NCBI GenBank assembly: GCA_902612915.1
Contig: CACMFH010000002.1
Span: 62,001-126,000 of the forward strand
DNA from: an uncultured SAR86 cluster bacterium
Lineage (GTDB): Bacteria > Pseudomonadota > Gammaproteobacteria > Magnimaribacterales > D2472
Direction: 5' to 3'
DNA length: 64,000 nucleotides
Shown here: piece by piece, positions 18,714 to 30,471 of the stretch
Position numbering within the stretch: the stretch's first letter is position 1
Layout of the letters: each line of letters opens with the position of its first letter
Translations under genes and position numbers: made by a program
Notes under the pieces: model-generated
The model's database searches: none
What the model saw: only the letters and a program-made list of their open reading frames with translations
What the model was told of the DNA's origin: nothing

Positions 18714-19791
18714 TTCGATGCTGAAGAAGCTTGATCAGCTTCAAAATAGAATTAATGAAATCCAAGATCTACTATTAGACTCTAAGACAATTGAAGATAT
18801 AGAAAAATATACATTACTAAATAAAGAGTTTTCTGAGCTGAAACCAATTGTTGAAAAATTTGACGAATACAATAACGTATTAAAAAGTATTAAAGATGCT
18901 AATGAAATAATTGAATCAGGTGATGATGATTTGAAAGTTTTAGCCGAAGACGATTTAAAAAGCTATCAAGATATTCCTGAAAAACTTGAGCAAGAACTAA
19001 AATTTATGCTGTTGCCTAAAGATTCTGCTGATGATGGCTCAGCATATCTAGAAATAAGATCTGGAGCTGGTGGTGACGAAGCTAGTATCTTTGCTGGTGA
19101 TTTATTCAGAATGTATTCAAGGTTGTCAGAAAGACAGGGATGGGATATGGAAGTTATTGATATAAAACCATCCGAACAAGGTGGACTTAAAGAGGTTGTA
19201 GCTAAATTAAATGGAAAAAGTGTTTTCAAGGTTCTTAAATTTGAATCCGGAGTGCACAGAGTTCAAAGAGTTCCTGAAACCGAATCACAAGGTAGGGTAC
19301 ATACATCTACTTGCACAGTAGCGGTTTTACCAGAAGTAGAGGAGGTTCAGGATATAAATATTGATAAAAATGATTTAAGAGTAGATACATTCAGAGCTTC
19401 TGGTGCTGGAGGACAGCATGTTAATAAAACTGATTCAGCTGTCAGGCTTACACATATTCCAACAGGGCTAGTTGTTGAGTGCCAAGATGGAAGATCCCAG
19501 CACAAAAATAAAGAGAAAGCACTATCACTTCTTGCCGCAAAGTTAAAACAACAAGAAATTGATAATCAACAGGAAAGCATCGCAAGTGAAAGGAAAATAC
19601 TAGTAGGTACTGGAGACAGAAGTGAAAAAATAAGAACATATAATTTTCCTCAAGGAAGAATGACAGATCATAGAATAAAGTTAACTCAACATAATCTTGA
19701 TCAAATCATGGATGGTGATATAAAAGAAATCTGTGATGCACTTTTGGCTGAAAATCAACTAGCTATGCTTTCACAACTTGAATCAGAGTAA
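18706..19791 (+). CDS. prfA: Peptide chain release factor 1
   Basis: Releases nascent chains at UAA and UAG. The 361 residues carry the GGQ loop (ASGAGGQHVNKTDSAVRL) in domain 3 and the typical EIRSGAGGDEASIF segment. Translation may instead start at the ATG at 18718 (MLKKLDQL). It overlaps hemA and abuts prmC, whose product methylates the GGQ glutamine. Confidence 0.97.
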   Translation: MHDSMLKKLDQLQNRINEIQDLLLDSKTIEDIEKYTLLNKEFSELKPIVEKFDEYNNVLKSIKDANEIIESGDDDLKVLAEDDLKSYQDIPEKLEQELKFMLLPKDSADDGSAYLEIRSGAGGDEASIFAGDLFRMYSRLSERQGWDMEVIDIKPSEQGGLKEVVAKLNGKSVFKVLKFESGVHRVQRVPETESQGRVHTSTCTVAVLPEVEEVQDINIDKNDLRVDTFRASGAGGQHVNKTDSAVRLTHIPTGLVVECQDGRSQHKNKEKALSLLAAKLKQQEIDNQQESIASERKILVGTGDRSEKIRTYNFPQGRMTDHRIKLTQHNLDQIMDGDIKEICDALLAENQLAMLSQLESE

Positions 19792-20607
19792 TTGAAAAAA
19801 CATTTAAGTCATTACATTGATATGTTTGATAGCGAAGCTATTAAAAAAGATTTTATTTTTTTTCTTAAGGAAAAATTAGGCTTCACTGACAACGAGATTT
19901 ATACAAATCCAAACATAGTTATTAAAAATAAAAATAAAATTTTAATTGAGAAGTTCCTAAAACAAAAAGAAGAGGGTATTCCGTTAGACTACATTTTAAA
20001 TTCTTCTAAATTCTATGAATATGAATTCTTTGTTGATTCACGGGTTTTAATTCCAAGACCAGAGACAGAAATCATAGTTGATTATGTAAATAATCATTTC
20101 CCATCTTCTATTAACGTTCTGGATGTTGGCACAGGCTCTGGATGTATTGGTATCTCAATTGCGCTTCAGAATCCAAGCTTTAAAGTGTATGGTTCAGATT
20201 ACTCAGAGGGTGCTATAGATATTGCATTTACAAATAAAAATAACCTTGATGTAAAGAATTTTTCACCAATTCTTGCAGATTGGCTATCCTGCTTTAAAAC
20301 AAAATGCTTTGACTTGATCGTAAGCAATCCTCCATATATTGCAGAGGGAGATTATCATTTAGAAAAACTGATTCATGAGCCAAAAATTGCTTTAGTCTCA
20401 AAAGAGAATGGACTTCTTTGTATTAAAAAAATTGTTGAACAATCCAATAAAATCCTAAAAAATGGCGGAACTTTAATTATTGAACATGGATATCAACAGC
20501 AAAATGATGTCGAAGCAATATTTAAAAGAAATAAGTTCTCAAAGATAATAAATTTAAAAGATTTACAATCACTTCCAAGAATAACTATTGGGACTCTTAA
20601 AAAATAA
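19792..20607 (+). CDS. prmC: Release factor glutamine methyltransferase PrmC
   Basis: SAM-dependent enzyme that N5-methylates the GGQ glutamine of RF1 and RF2. The start is TTG at the base after the prfA stop. The 271-residue protein has the SAM motif DVGTGSGCIGISIAL and the catalytic NPPY (VSNPPYIAEGDYH). The hemA-prfA-prmC order is standard. Its stop lies 1 bp from the stop of the convergent selO gene. Confidence 0.95.
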   Translation: MKKHLSHYIDMFDSEAIKKDFIFFLKEKLGFTDNEIYTNPNIVIKNKNKILIEKFLKQKEEGIPLDYILNSSKFYEYEFFVDSRVLIPRPETEIIVDYVNNHFPSSINVLDVGTGSGCIGISIALQNPSFKVYGSDYSEGAIDIAFTNKNNLDVKNFSPILADWLSCFKTKCFDLIVSNPPYIAEGDYHLEKLIHEPKIALVSKENGLLCIKKIVEQSNKILKNGGTLIIEHGYQQQNDVEAIFKRNKFSKIINLKDLQSLPRITIGTLKK

Positions 20608-20608
20608 G

Positions 20609-22048
20609 TTAAGTTCCGCAATAAGTAATGTATGGTTCATTAGAGGATGGGGCTAAAGTATACTTTTCAAATCCATTTTTTTCAGTAAAAGGTTCTTTTA
20701 GTAACTCATTAATCAAATTAATTTCTTTCATGTCTCCATTAACAGCATTTATAAGCGCACCTTCAACAATATGATTTCTAGGTATGTAACAAGGATTTTT
20801 TAAATTCATTTGGTTAGAAACATTTACAACATTAATCTCTTTTTTCCAGGATTTGTACCATACTGAAAAATCTTTAGATTTATTAAAAACTGAATCTTCT
20901 ATAGCAAGCGATTGATCAACAATTTTTGCAAGATTTCTAAATGACAACGTAAAGTCTATTGATTCAGAATGTAATATTTTTAAATAGTCATCAATTATTT
21001 TTGAATTATCATTATCAATATTTTCAAGGCCTAATTTTTCACCGAATTCTTTGTAGAAATATTCTTGATATGACGGCATTGCAAGTTGAAGAACTTCTGT
21101 GAGTTTTTTTACTGAAATCTTTTCATCCTTATCAACTAATGGTATGAGTGTTTCAGCAAATTTTGCCAGATTCCATATTACTATTGCTGGTTGGTTTTGA
21201 TATGAGTATCTTCCGTTATGATCAATCGAGCTAAATACTGTTTTTGGATCATAGTTATTCATGAATGCACAAGGACCATAGTCAATAGTTTCACCAGAAA
21301 TCGTCATGTTGTCAGTATTCATAACCCCATGAACAAATCCAAGACCCATCCATTTTGATATCAATGAAGCCTGCTTATCACAAACAGTTGCAAAAAAACT
21401 AAGATATTTGTTATCGGTCTGCTCTAAATCTGGATAGTGCCTATCGATAGAGTAATCGGCAAGTGTTTTAAGTACTTCATTATTTTTTGTTCTTGCATAT
21501 TCAAATGTACCAATTCTGATATGACTTTTTGCGACCCTAGTTAAAATTCCACCTGGAAGTACTGTTTCTCTTAACACATCTTCATTTGTTTTTAATGCAA
21601 AAAGAGACCTTGTTGTTGGTATTTTTAATGCATGCATAAATTCACTTATTACATACTCTCTCAACACTGGACTTAAAGCTGATCTGCCGTCGCCTCTTCT
21701 AGAATATGGCGTTTGACCAATTCCTTTTAATTGAATATCCATCTTATTAATTTCACCTAATAAAATTGCTCTTCCATCACCAAGCTGTGGATTAAAGTGA
21801 CCAAATTGATGACCAGAGTAGCCTTGAGCAATTGGTATTGAGTCTTTCAGTAGTTTATTACCAGCAAATACATCTAGACAGTCACTAGAGTCTACATAAT
21901 CTCTGTCAAAACCTAGTTCTTCTGCAAGAGAATAATTTTTTAAAATCATCTCAGCTTGTTTAAAACCTTCTGGAGGACATTTTTCTGAAATTTCATGAAG
22001 TTCTTCAGCATAAGAATTCATAATATTTAGATTTTTGATATTTTTCAC
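20609..22048 (-). CDS. selO: Protein adenylyltransferase SelO (YdiU/UPF0061 family)
   Basis: Pseudokinase-fold enzyme that AMPylates protein Ser/Thr/Tyr residues and acts in oxidative-stress responses. The 479-residue length equals the E. coli protein. Conserved stretches include GHQFGHFNPQLGDGRAILLGE, QLKGIGQTPYSRRGDGRSA and GFVHGVMNTDNM. The C terminus ends in CGT, with Cys at the place of the selenocysteine in eukaryotic SelO. It is 6 bp downstream of a nitroreductase gene in the same direction. Confidence 0.93.
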   Translation of the reverse strand: MKNIKNLNIMNSYAEELHEISEKCPPEGFKQAEMILKNYSLAEELGFDRDYVDSSDCLDVFAGNKLLKDSIPIAQGYSGHQFGHFNPQLGDGRAILLGEINKMDIQLKGIGQTPYSRRGDGRSALSPVLREYVISEFMHALKIPTTRSLFALKTNEDVLRETVLPGGILTRVAKSHIRIGTFEYARTKNNEVLKTLADYSIDRHYPDLEQTDNKYLSFFATVCDKQASLISKWMGLGFVHGVMNTDNMTISGETIDYGPCAFMNNYDPKTVFSSIDHNGRYSYQNQPAIVIWNLAKFAETLIPLVDKDEKISVKKLTEVLQLAMPSYQEYFYKEFGEKLGLENIDNDNSKIIDDYLKILHSESIDFTLSFRNLAKIVDQSLAIEDSVFNKSKDFSVWYKSWKKEINVVNVSNQMNLKNPCYIPRNHIVEGALINAVNGDMKEINLINELLKEPFTEKNGFEKYTLAPSSNEPYITYCGT

Positions 22049-22054
22049 TTTATC

Positions 22055-22720
22055 TTAGTCGATAAATTTCACAAAAGAATCTAAATTTTCTCTTCTTGTT
22101 CTGTATTTATTGATTGGATGATCTTCATCTTCATAACCAATAGCAACACCACACCAAACAATTTCATTGTCTGGGTGGTCAATATGTTTTTTTACAGTTT
22201 TAGGATAAATTGACCAAGATTCTTGAAGACAAAGACCTAAGCCAAAATGAATAGCACTTAACCATAGATTTTCTAGGAACATCCCAACATGCCCCCATCC
22301 ATTACTTCCAAATGATCTATCTATTGTTATTATCATTCCAATAGGAGCCCCAAAAAAATTGTAGTTTTCTCTAATTTGTTTAAAACGAGAATCAAGATCA
22401 TCCTTTTCAATTGATAAAGCATTGTACATATCCGCACCACATTCATATCTTCTTTTTTTGTATTCATCTGCAAGTGGTTTTGGATAAATGTCATATTCAA
22501 TTTCTTCTTGAACTCCAGTATCAAAATTTTGAAGCGTTTCTTTTGCTAAATTATTTTTTGTTTGTTCATTAAGAACATAAACTTTCCAAGGCTGTATATT
22601 TCCTCCTGAGGGTGCCGCATTCGCAGTTTTTAGAATTTCACTAATCAATTTAATATCAGGAACTTCTTTTGTAAAAGCTCTCACAGAAAATCGTTTTTCA
22701 ATACCTTCTTTTATATTCAT
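22055..22720 (-). CDS. Nitroreductase family protein (FMN-dependent)
   Basis: NAD(P)H:FMN oxidoreductase fold. The 221-residue sequence begins with the family FMN-binding signature (RFSVRAF) and contains APSGGNIQPWKVYVL and the late GLGLCLQESW, as in broad-substrate nitroreductases. The physiological substrate cannot be told. It forms a two-gene unit with selO and is divergent from the acyl-CoA ligase 67 bp away. Confidence 0.88.
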   Translation of the reverse strand: MNIKEGIEKRFSVRAFTKEVPDIKLISEILKTANAAPSGGNIQPWKVYVLNEQTKNNLAKETLQNFDTGVQEEIEYDIYPKPLADEYKKRRYECGADMYNALSIEKDDLDSRFKQIRENYNFFGAPIGMIITIDRSFGSNGWGHVGMFLENLWLSAIHFGLGLCLQESWSIYPKTVKKHIDHPDNEIVWCGVAIGYEDEDHPINKYRTRRENLDSFVKFID

Positions 22721-22727
22721 TATTTTG

Positions 22728-22756
22728 TTATCAAATTTTGTCGGTTCTTATATAAT
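22728..22756 (+). promoter_or_regulatory. Putative promoter of the acyl-CoA ligase/MaoC pair
   Basis: TTATCA (-35) and a perfect TATAAT (-10) are 17 bp apart, giving a start site near 22763 and a leader of about 25 nt carrying the ribosome-binding site AAGGGAG. It begins 8 bp after the nitroreductase start on the other strand. Confidence 0.55.
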
Positions 22757-22787
22757 TTATAACAAACATCTTAAGGGAGCAATTTAT

Positions 22788-24404
22788 ATGATTGGAGATA
22801 TGCAAAATTGGAGGCCTAATGTAGCTGGTATTATCGAGCATGCGAGGTCAATGCATCCAAATACTGAAGTTGTTAGCAGACTTGTATCTGGTGAAATACA
22901 TAAAACAAATTATGAAGAGGTATGTATTAGATCTAGAAAATTAGCTTCAGCACTTGAAAAAGATGGTATTAAAAAAGGTGATGTAATAGCGACATTGGCA
23001 TTAAATACCTATAGGCATTTAGAAATGTACTATGGCATTTCAGGAATGGGAGCTATCACTCATACTTTAAATTTTAGATTACATCCAGAGCAAGCAGTCT
23101 ACATCATTAATCATGCTGAAGATAAAATGATTTTTGTTGAATTGCCTTTTATACCTATCCTTGAAGGACTTCAAGATAATCTTAGCACTGTAGAAAAATA
23201 CGTCGTCTTGTGCAATGAAGATGAAATGCCAGAAACTTCATTAAAGAATGCTTTATCTTATGAAGAATATATTAAAAATGGTGATGAAAATTATACATGG
23301 CCTGACATGGATGATGATGCAGCCTGTGCACTATGTTATACATCTGGAACAACGGGTAATCCAAAGGGAGTATTGTATAGCCACAAATCAAATATTTTAC
23401 ATGCTCAAGTCGCATTAACTGCGATGACAATTCAAGCAGATGATTCAATATTAATGGTAGTTCCATTGTTTCATGTTTTGGCATGGGGAATACCATATTT
23501 TGGGCCTATGAATGGAAATAAACTTGTTATGCCAGGTATGCAAATGGAAGGCGAGCCTCTTTACGAACTTATTGATAAAGAAGATGTAACGCTTGCTTTC
23601 GGAGTTCCTACCATATGGATGGGTCTCTTAGCATACTGTAGAGATAATAATAAGATTTTAAATTCAGTAAAAAACACAATTATTGGAGGGTCAGCATTAT
23701 CTTTATCAACATTACAAGAGTTTGACGAGGTTCATGATGTAAATGTAATTCATGCCTGGGGGATGACTGAAATGAGTCCAATGGGCACCACAAATATACC
23801 AACTCCAGCAATGAAGAATATGTCTAAAGATGAAAAATATTCTGTTCAATTAAAACAAGGTAGGCCAATATACGGTGTTGAATTAAAGGTTGTTGATGAT
23901 GAAGGAAATGAATTACCAAAAGATGGAGAGTCACAAGGACATCTAATGGTAAGAGGGCCCTGGATCCTTCAAAAATACTTTAAATCAGATGAAGACGCAG
24001 TTGACGCAGATGGTTGGTTTGACACTGGAGACATATCCGTTCTTGATGAAGATGGTTATATGACTATAAAAGATAGGGCAAAAGATGTTATTAAATCTGG
24101 TGGTGAATGGATCAGTTCTATTGATCTTGAAAATGCTGCATTTGGACATCCAGAGGTTGCTGAGGCATGTGTTGTTGGTATTCCTCATCCAAAATGGGAT
24201 GAAAGGCCAATGTTATTTATTGTTACAAACTCTGGAGAGCCAATTGAAAAAGATAGCATTATTGAATTTTTAAGTGACAAAGTTGCAAAATGGTGGCTTC
24301 CTGACGAAATAATTTTTTTAAAAGAGTTGCCTCACGGTGCTACTGGAAAACTTCAAAAATTTGAACTAAGAGAAGAATATAACAATTATTACATGGAGAA
24401 ATAA
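22788..24404 (+). CDS. AMP-forming acyl-CoA ligase (medium-chain / methylmercaptopropionate-CoA ligase-like)
   Basis: ANL-superfamily ligase that activates a carboxylic acid via an acyl-AMP. The chosen ATG has AAGGGAG 8 bp upstream and gives 538 residues starting MIGDMQNW; a TTG start 63 bp upstream is possible but has no such site. Visible are the AMP-binding loop [20 protein letters not shown], the hinge [13 protein letters not shown] and a C-terminal GATGKLQK with the catalytic Lys. Overall layout and length resemble FadD-like enzymes that include DmdB of DMSP demethylation, but the substrate cannot be assigned. Co-directional with a MaoC gene after 1 bp. Confidence 0.9.
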   Translation: MIGDMQNWRPNVAGIIEHARSMHPNTEVVSRLVSGEIHKTNYEEVCIRSRKLASALEKDGIKKGDVIATLALNTYRHLEMYYGISGMGAITHTLNFRLHPEQAVYIINHAEDKMIFVELPFIPILEGLQDNLSTVEKYVVLCNEDEMPETSLKNALSYEEYIKNGDENYTWPDMDDDAACALCYTSGTTGNPKGVLYSHKSNILHAQVALTAMTIQADDSILMVVPLFHVLAWGIPYFGPMNGNKLVMPGMQMEGEPLYELIDKEDVTLAFGVPTIWMGLLAYCRDNNKILNSVKNTIIGGSALSLSTLQEFDEVHDVNVIHAWGMTEMSPMGTTNIPTPAMKNMSKDEKYSVQLKQGRPIYGVELKVVDDEGNELPKDGESQGHLMVRGPWILQKYFKSDEDAVDADGWFDTGDISVLDEDGYMTIKDRAKDVIKSGGEWISSIDLENAAFGHPEVAEACVVGIPHPKWDERPMLFIVTNSGEPIEKDSIIEFLSDKVAKWWLPDEIIFLKELPHGATGKLQKFELREEYNNYYMEK

Positions 24405-24405
24405 T

Positions 24406-24867
24406 ATGTTAAAAGTTGTAAAACCTTCTGAAATTAACTCGGTAATAGGCACTGAGGTGGGAACATCTGAGTGGATAACTATCGATCAAGAAAGAATAAA
24501 CAAATTTGCTGATGCAACTATGGATCATCAATTTATTCACGTTGATCCTGGTCAAGCTACTCCTGTATTTGGTTCAACAATTGCTCATGGATTTTTATCT
24601 CTTTCATTAGTAGCTGGCATTCCATTTTCTCAAGAAATTGGAATGGTTCTTGAAGGAACAAAGATGGGTCTTAATTATGGTTTGGATAAGGTGAGATTCC
24701 TAAGTCCGGTCCCTGTAAATTCAGAAGTTAGAATTCATATGAAATGCTTAGATATTACTGAAAAGAATCCTGGACAATATTTAGCTAAAACTGAAGTTAC
24801 AATGGAAATCAAAGGTGTTGAAAAGCCTGCTTTTGTAGCAGAAACATTGAGCATGTTTGTAGTTTAG
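24406..24867 (+). CDS. MaoC-like hot-dog dehydratase
   Basis: Probable (R)-specific enoyl-CoA hydratase. The 153-residue single hot-dog domain has the family catalytic segment FADATMDHQFIHVDP, followed by GSTIAHGFLSLSLVAG. The tight spacing with the upstream ligase suggests both act on the same acyl-CoA pool. It converges on gatB with 2 bp between stops. Confidence 0.9.
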   Translation: MLKVVKPSEINSVIGTEVGTSEWITIDQERINKFADATMDHQFIHVDPGQATPVFGSTIAHGFLSLSLVAGIPFSQEIGMVLEGTKMGLNYGLDKVRFLSPVPVNSEVRIHMKCLDITEKNPGQYLAKTEVTMEIKGVEKPAFVAETLSMFVV

Positions 24868-24869
24868 AT

Positions 24870-26297
24870 CTACTTTAAAAGATCTTTTAAAATTTCATTG
24901 ACGGCCTTAGGATTAGCTTTACCCTGAGTTTCTTTCATTATTTGACCAACAAAAAATCCAAAAAGCTTATCTTTACCGGCTTTATAAGCTGATACCTGAT
25001 CAGGGTTAGACTCTACAACCTTTTTAGCAATATCCTTAAGTATGCTTTCATCTTGTATTTGGACTAAGCCTTTTGATTGAATAATTTCATCAACATTAGA
25101 TGCTGTTTCCCAGACCTCCTCAAGAACAGACTTTGCAATCTTTCCAGAAATAGTACCATCAGAAATACGTTCAATGAGTATTCCAAAATTCTCAGCGGAT
25201 AGATTTGATTCATCAATATCAATATTGTCTTTATTTAATAAGGCACTGATGTCACCTACTAACCATTTTGCAACTAATTTAGCATCATTTGTTTTAGAAG
25301 ATGCTGCTTCAAACATATTTGCCATAGTTTTGGAAGAAGAAATAATTTTTGCTTCTGATTCGTCAAGGCCTATTTCATTAATGTATTTAATTTCTTTCTC
25401 TTCAGGAAGTTCAGGGAGATTTTCTTTAATTTCTTTTAACTCTTTGTCTGAGATTATTACAGGTAAGAGGTCAGGACATGGGAAATATCTATAATCATTT
25501 GCTTCTTCTTTAGATCGCATTGATCTTGTCTCATTTTTTTCACTGTCATAAAGTCTTGTTTCTTGAACAACACATTCACCATTTTCAATTAATCTTATTT
25601 GCCTATCAATTTCAAAGTTAATAGCTTTTTCAATAAATTTGAAAGAATTAATATTTTTAAGTTCAGCTCTTGTTCCAAGTTCCTTGTCTCCACTTTTCTT
25701 TATTGAAACATTAACATCGCATCTCATTGAACCTTGGGCCATATTTCCGTCACAGATATCTAAAAAAGTTACTAATTGTCTGATAGCTTTAAAATATGCA
25801 ACAGCCTCTTTGGCGCTTGAAATTTCAGGCTCAGATACGATTTCAAGAAGCGGAGTACCAGCTCTATTTAAATCTACTCCAGTTTCTCCTTCGAACATGT
25901 CATGAATTGATTTTCCAGCATCTTCCTCAAGATGTGCTCTGGTTATGTTGATTTCCTTCTCATAGTCATCGACAGTAATTTTAATCGAACCTTTTTCTAC
26001 TATAGGTTGAGTCATTTGAGTAATTTGATAACCTTTTGGTAAATCAGGGTAAAAGTAATTTTTTCGATCAAATGATGATGTTTGGTTAATATTTGCTCCT
26101 GTAGCGAGACCAAATCGTATGGCTTTATAAAATGCTTCTCTGTTTGCAACTGGGAGAACTCCCGGCAATCCCATATCTATCAAGTCAACATGTGTATTAG
26201 ATTTTGCTCCGAATTCTGTTGAGCCGCCAGAAAATAATTTTGACTTAGTTGATAGTTGAACGTGTATTTCAAGTCCAATTACTGTCTCCCAGCTCAT
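24870..26297 (-). CDS. gatB: Asp-tRNA(Asn)/Glu-tRNA(Gln) amidotransferase subunit B
   Basis: tRNA-binding kinase subunit of GatCAB, which amidates mischarged Glu-tRNA-Gln and/or Asp-tRNA-Asn. The 475-residue protein has the N-terminal [34 protein letters not shown] and the C-terminal YqeY-like domain. It overlaps gatA by 4 bp. Presence of the full complex implies indirect Gln and/or Asn charging. Confidence 0.97.
   Translation of the reverse strand: MSWETVIGLEIHVQLSTKSKLFSGGSTEFGAKSNTHVDLIDMGLPGVLPVANREAFYKAIRFGLATGANINQTSSFDRKNYFYPDLPKGYQITQMTQPIVEKGSIKITVDDYEKEINITRAHLEEDAGKSIHDMFEGETGVDLNRAGTPLLEIVSEPEISSAKEAVAYFKAIRQLVTFLDICDGNMAQGSMRCDVNVSIKKSGDKELGTRAELKNINSFKFIEKAINFEIDRQIRLIENGECVVQETRLYDSEKNETRSMRSKEEANDYRYFPCPDLLPVIISDKELKEIKENLPELPEEKEIKYINEIGLDESEAKIISSSKTMANMFEAASSKTNDAKLVAKWLVGDISALLNKDNIDIDESNLSAENFGILIERISDGTISGKIAKSVLEEVWETASNVDEIIQSKGLVQIQDESILKDIAKKVVESNPDQVSAYKAGKDKLFGFFVGQIMKETQGKANPKAVNEILKDLLK
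24874..24891. repeat. 18-bp perfect palindrome at the maoC/gatB junction
   Basis: TTTAAAAGATCTTTTAAA is self-complementary and centred on GATC. It overlaps the last codons of gatB. It could act as a weak bidirectional terminator for the two convergent genes, but it is AT-rich, so this is a guess. Confidence 0.4.
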
Positions 26298-27745
26298 TGT
26301 TTTATTCCTTCAGGTGTATACATATGCCAATTCGTTTCATTTTGAAACATATGAGCGAAGTTAAGAATGGTGCTTTCATCTAAAAAGTTTCCAATTATTT
26401 GGAGTCCAATTGGTTTATTTTCAATATTTCCATTTGGAAGAGACATAGCTGGTAATCCTGCGAGATTTGCAGATATTGTGAACAAGTCCTCTAGATACAT
26501 TTGTATAGGATCATCACCTTTTGATCCTATTTTGAATGCTGGCCCCCTGGTAGTGGGCGTCATTATTACATCAATTTTTTTAAATGCATTGTCAAAATCA
26601 TTTTTTATTAATCTTCTTACTTGTTGAGCTTTTTTGTAATAAGCATCGTAATAACCAGCAGAAAGAACGTATGAACCAATCAATATCCTTCTTTTTACTT
26701 CATTTCCAAAACCCTCAGAACGAGTTTTTATATACAACTCCTCAAGATCTTTGACATCTTCTGATCTCATACCAAATTTAACTCCATCAAATCTTGACAA
26801 ATTTGAAGAACACTCTGCTGGTGCAACAACATAATAAGTTGGTACTGATAATGACAAATGTGGTAAAGAAATATCAACCAGTTCAGCTCCCATGGATTCA
26901 AATTCTTTTAATGAATTTTGATATATTTCAACAACATCATTATTTAGACTTGATAGATCTAAATCACTGACAATACCTATCTTTTTTCCTTTTAAAGAGC
27001 TATTTAAATTTTCTTCAAAGTCAGGGATGTCATTATCTAAAGAGGTTGTATCTTTTTCATCATGAGAGCACATTTCATTTAACATGAAAGCACAGTCCTC
27101 TGCAGTTCTTGCCATTGGACCAGCTTGATCAAGGCTTGATGCAAAAGCTATCATTCCCCATCTAGAAACTCTTCCATAAGTTGGCTTTATACCAGTTATT
27201 CCACAAAGAGAAGCTGGCTGTCTAATTGAGCCTCCTGTATCTGTTCCTGTAGCAGCAGGAACTAGTCCAGCAGCTACAGCAGATGCTGCTCCACCTGAAC
27301 TACCACCTGGAACTAAATCTTTACCCCATGGATTTATAACATTTCCAAAGAAACTTGTTTCATTTGAGGATCCCATAGCAAATTCGTCCATATTAGTTTT
27401 ACCCACTGAAATACATCCCGCATTTTCAAGATTTTCAATAACAGTCGCTGAATATGGAGGTATGAAATTATTTAATATATTTGAACCACAAGTTGTTCTA
27501 AGACCTTCTGTACAAAAAAGATCTTTTTGAGCAATTGGAATGCCTGCAAGAGGTAAGTCAGATGGATTATTATCAAGCTCTTCAGCTTTTTTTATTGAAT
27601 TTTCTTCATTGAGAGTGATGAATGCATTTAAGTCTTGAAACTGATTGATTAGAGAAAATACCTCTTGTATAACTTCTTTATTAGAAATCTCTTTGTGAGA
27701 AATCATATTTTTGATTTCTTTTATTGACTTATACTTAATTGTCAC
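26294..27745 (-). CDS. gatA: Asp-tRNA(Asn)/Glu-tRNA(Gln) amidotransferase subunit A
   Basis: Glutaminase subunit of GatCAB supplying ammonia. The 483-residue amidase-signature protein keeps the Ser-cisSer-Lys triad: Lys in PIAQKDLF, the serines in [16 protein letters not shown], and [12 protein letters not shown]. It overlaps both gatC and gatB by 4 bp, indicating translational coupling. Confidence 0.97.
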   Translation of the reverse strand: MTIKYKSIKEIKNMISHKEISNKEVIQEVFSLINQFQDLNAFITLNEENSIKKAEELDNNPSDLPLAGIPIAQKDLFCTEGLRTTCGSNILNNFIPPYSATVIENLENAGCISVGKTNMDEFAMGSSNETSFFGNVINPWGKDLVPGGSSGGAASAVAAGLVPAATGTDTGGSIRQPASLCGITGIKPTYGRVSRWGMIAFASSLDQAGPMARTAEDCAFMLNEMCSHDEKDTTSLDNDIPDFEENLNSSLKGKKIGIVSDLDLSSLNNDVVEIYQNSLKEFESMGAELVDISLPHLSLSVPTYYVVAPAECSSNLSRFDGVKFGMRSEDVKDLEELYIKTRSEGFGNEVKRRILIGSYVLSAGYYDAYYKKAQQVRRLIKNDFDNAFKKIDVIMTPTTRGPAFKIGSKGDDPIQMYLEDLFTISANLAGLPAMSLPNGNIENKPIGLQIIGNFLDESTILNFAHMFQNETNWHMYTPEGIKQ

Positions 27746-28023
27746 TCAACAACCCTGGGTACTAAAAAATAGTCTTCATTTGCTGAAGGCGCAACTTCTA
27801 ACAGCTTTTTCTTTAAATTTTTAGCTGTAACTATATCTTTTCTTGTTTTAGCTGTTTTTTCAAGAGGATTCGCTAAAGGATCTATCTCAGAGGTATCAAC
27901 GTCATTTAACTGATCGACAAATTCAATAATATTACCTAAATCGTTAATAATTTTTTCTTCTTTTTCATCATCGATTTTTAGTCTTGATAGGTAAGATATA
28001 GTTGTTACTGTTTTCTTGTCCAT
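27742..28023 (-). CDS. gatC: Asp-tRNA(Asn)/Glu-tRNA(Gln) amidotransferase subunit C
   Basis: Small clamp subunit that stabilises the GatAB interface. The 93-residue sequence has the family pattern: [13 protein letters not shown] at the start, [25 protein letters not shown] in the centre, and a C-terminal YFLVPRVVE. First gene of the gatCAB operon and divergent from mreB across 82 bp, the same arrangement as in Pseudomonas. Confidence 0.94.
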   Translation of the reverse strand: MDKKTVTTISYLSRLKIDDEKEEKIINDLGNIIEFVDQLNDVDTSEIDPLANPLEKTAKTRKDIVTAKNLKKKLLEVAPSANEDYFLVPRVVE

Positions 28024-28035
28024 ATATAGGATATT

Positions 28036-28041
28036 ATTATA
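28036..28041 (-). promoter_or_regulatory. Putative -10 of the gatCAB operon
   Basis: A perfect TATAAT on the minus strand lies 12 bp before the gatC ATG, so the transcript would have a leader of only about 6 nt. No convincing -35 is seen. Low certainty. Confidence 0.35.
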
Positions 28042-28102
28042 GTTTAGTGGGGGGATATTAACCTAACTCGCAAATTATTTAAATTGTTTTATTAGAGGAT
28101 AG

Positions 28103-29155
<1,053 letters not shown>

Positions 29156-29160
29156 GTTGA

Positions 29161-29997
29161 ATGGCTAGGGCAGCGCCAACTCCTGGTCAAAAATTAAGTT
29201 TTATTTTTTTTGTCATATTAAGTTCATTAATTTTATATATTGATATAACTTCAAATAATTTTAAGAGTATTAAAAATGGATTTAAATCATTCAAGATTTC
29301 GTCTTCATATATTGCCAAAGAAATTTCAATTGAACCACTTAAATCAATAATTAGTCTTTCAAAGTCAAAGAGTCAATTAATTGAGGAAAATAAAGATTTA
29401 AGGGAGGCTCTAGAGTTAAGCTATTTAAACAATTATTTAATTTCCAAAGAAAACATTTTTTTTAAAGACAAAGAAATTATTAAAAAAGCACATAATGAGA
29501 ATAACTATAAATTTGAATATGATATTGCATATCTAAAAAGTATTGATCCCAATATGTATAACTGCTGTGATAAACACAGAATGTTTATAGATATTAAACA
29601 AAACTCTGATAACTTGTATGTTGAAAGTGTTGTTTTTAATACCGAAGGGCTGGTAGGTCAAATTATTGGTGAAAGCAAATTTTATGAAGTGCTACTTCTA
29701 ACAGATATTTCTCACTCTTTGCCAATAAAATTGAATTCAAGTGAATTCTTTTGTAATGCAAAAGGAAGTGGCAGATCTGAATATATTATTTGTACTTACA
29801 ATCCTCTTGTATGGACCAAAGAGATAAAGGAAAATCAAATTTTTTATACATCTGGCTTAGGTGGAATTTATCCAAAGGATATTGAAGTTGGATATGTTAG
29901 CTCGATTGAAGTAGTTGATTCTACACAAACTAATATCGAAATTAAAATACTAGCCAACCCACTAAATGGAAATATATTTGGAGTATTAAGGTACTGA
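29161..29997 (+). CDS. mreC: Rod shape-determining protein MreC
   Basis: Periplasmic partner of MreB and the elongation synthases. The 278-residue protein has one N-terminal transmembrane helix (about 13-29), a coiled-coil stretch (about 60-85) and the beta-barrel domain with NTEGLVGQIIGES and LLTDISHSLPIKLN. Its final TGA overlaps the mreD start by 1 bp. Confidence 0.93.
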   Translation: MARAAPTPGQKLSFIFFVILSSLILYIDITSNNFKSIKNGFKSFKISSSYIAKEISIEPLKSIISLSKSKSQLIEENKDLREALELSYLNNYLISKENIFFKDKEIIKKAHNENNYKFEYDIAYLKSIDPNMYNCCDKHRMFIDIKQNSDNLYVESVVFNTEGLVGQIIGESKFYEVLLLTDISHSLPIKLNSSEFFCNAKGSGRSEYIICTYNPLVWTKEIKENQIFYTSGLGGIYPKDIEVGYVSSIEVVDSTQTNIEIKILANPLNGNIFGVLRY

Positions 29998-30470
29998 TGA
30001 TCAGTTTATTAAAAAGATTATTCTTAATCATTTTTATTAATTTTATTGATCTAAATATTGCCCTCTTATTTTCGAAAATATTCATAATTATTCCATTGAC
30101 TTTTTTAGCTTTTTCCTATTACGTATACAAATCAGATAAAAATATTAGCTCTTTAGAGGCTTTTTCATTTGGTTTCTTTGTTGATTTAATTTCAGATTCT
30201 TACTTTGGCTTAAATACAATTATTTATTGTTTAACAACATACTTCATAAATCAAAATGCTAATTCATTTAAATTATTTAGTTATCTTCAAATATGTTTAT
30301 TTTTTGGATTATCTGCTTCGGCATATGTTGGATTTAGTCAACTAATTATTAATTTATATAATTTCTCATATGTAACACTCCTAGTAAGCTCATTTGCAAA
30401 CATAATATTTTGTTTTTTTATTGCTTTAATTGCTTCATACTTTCCAAAAAGAATAAGCATTAAACTTTGA
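29997..30470 (+). CDS. mreD: Rod shape-determining protein MreD
   Basis: Integral membrane member of the elongasome. The 157 residues are mostly hydrophobic with about five helices, and the family segment GFFVDLISDSYFGLNTI is clear. It lies 1 bp before a YhdP-like gene; in Pseudomonas maf and rng come between. Confidence 0.9.
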   Translation: MISLLKRLFLIIFINFIDLNIALLFSKIFIIIPLTFLAFSYYVYKSDKNISSLEAFSFGFFVDLISDSYFGLNTIIYCLTTYFINQNANSFKLFSYLQICLFFGLSASAYVGFSQLIINLYNFSYVTLLVSSFANIIFCFFIALIASYFPKRISIKL

Positions 30471-30471
30471 A

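Noticed and set aside
24874-24891. The 18-bp palindrome as a recombination or attachment site
   Set aside because: It has no second copy that I noticed and no integrase or mobile gene nearby; a weak terminator role is more likely.
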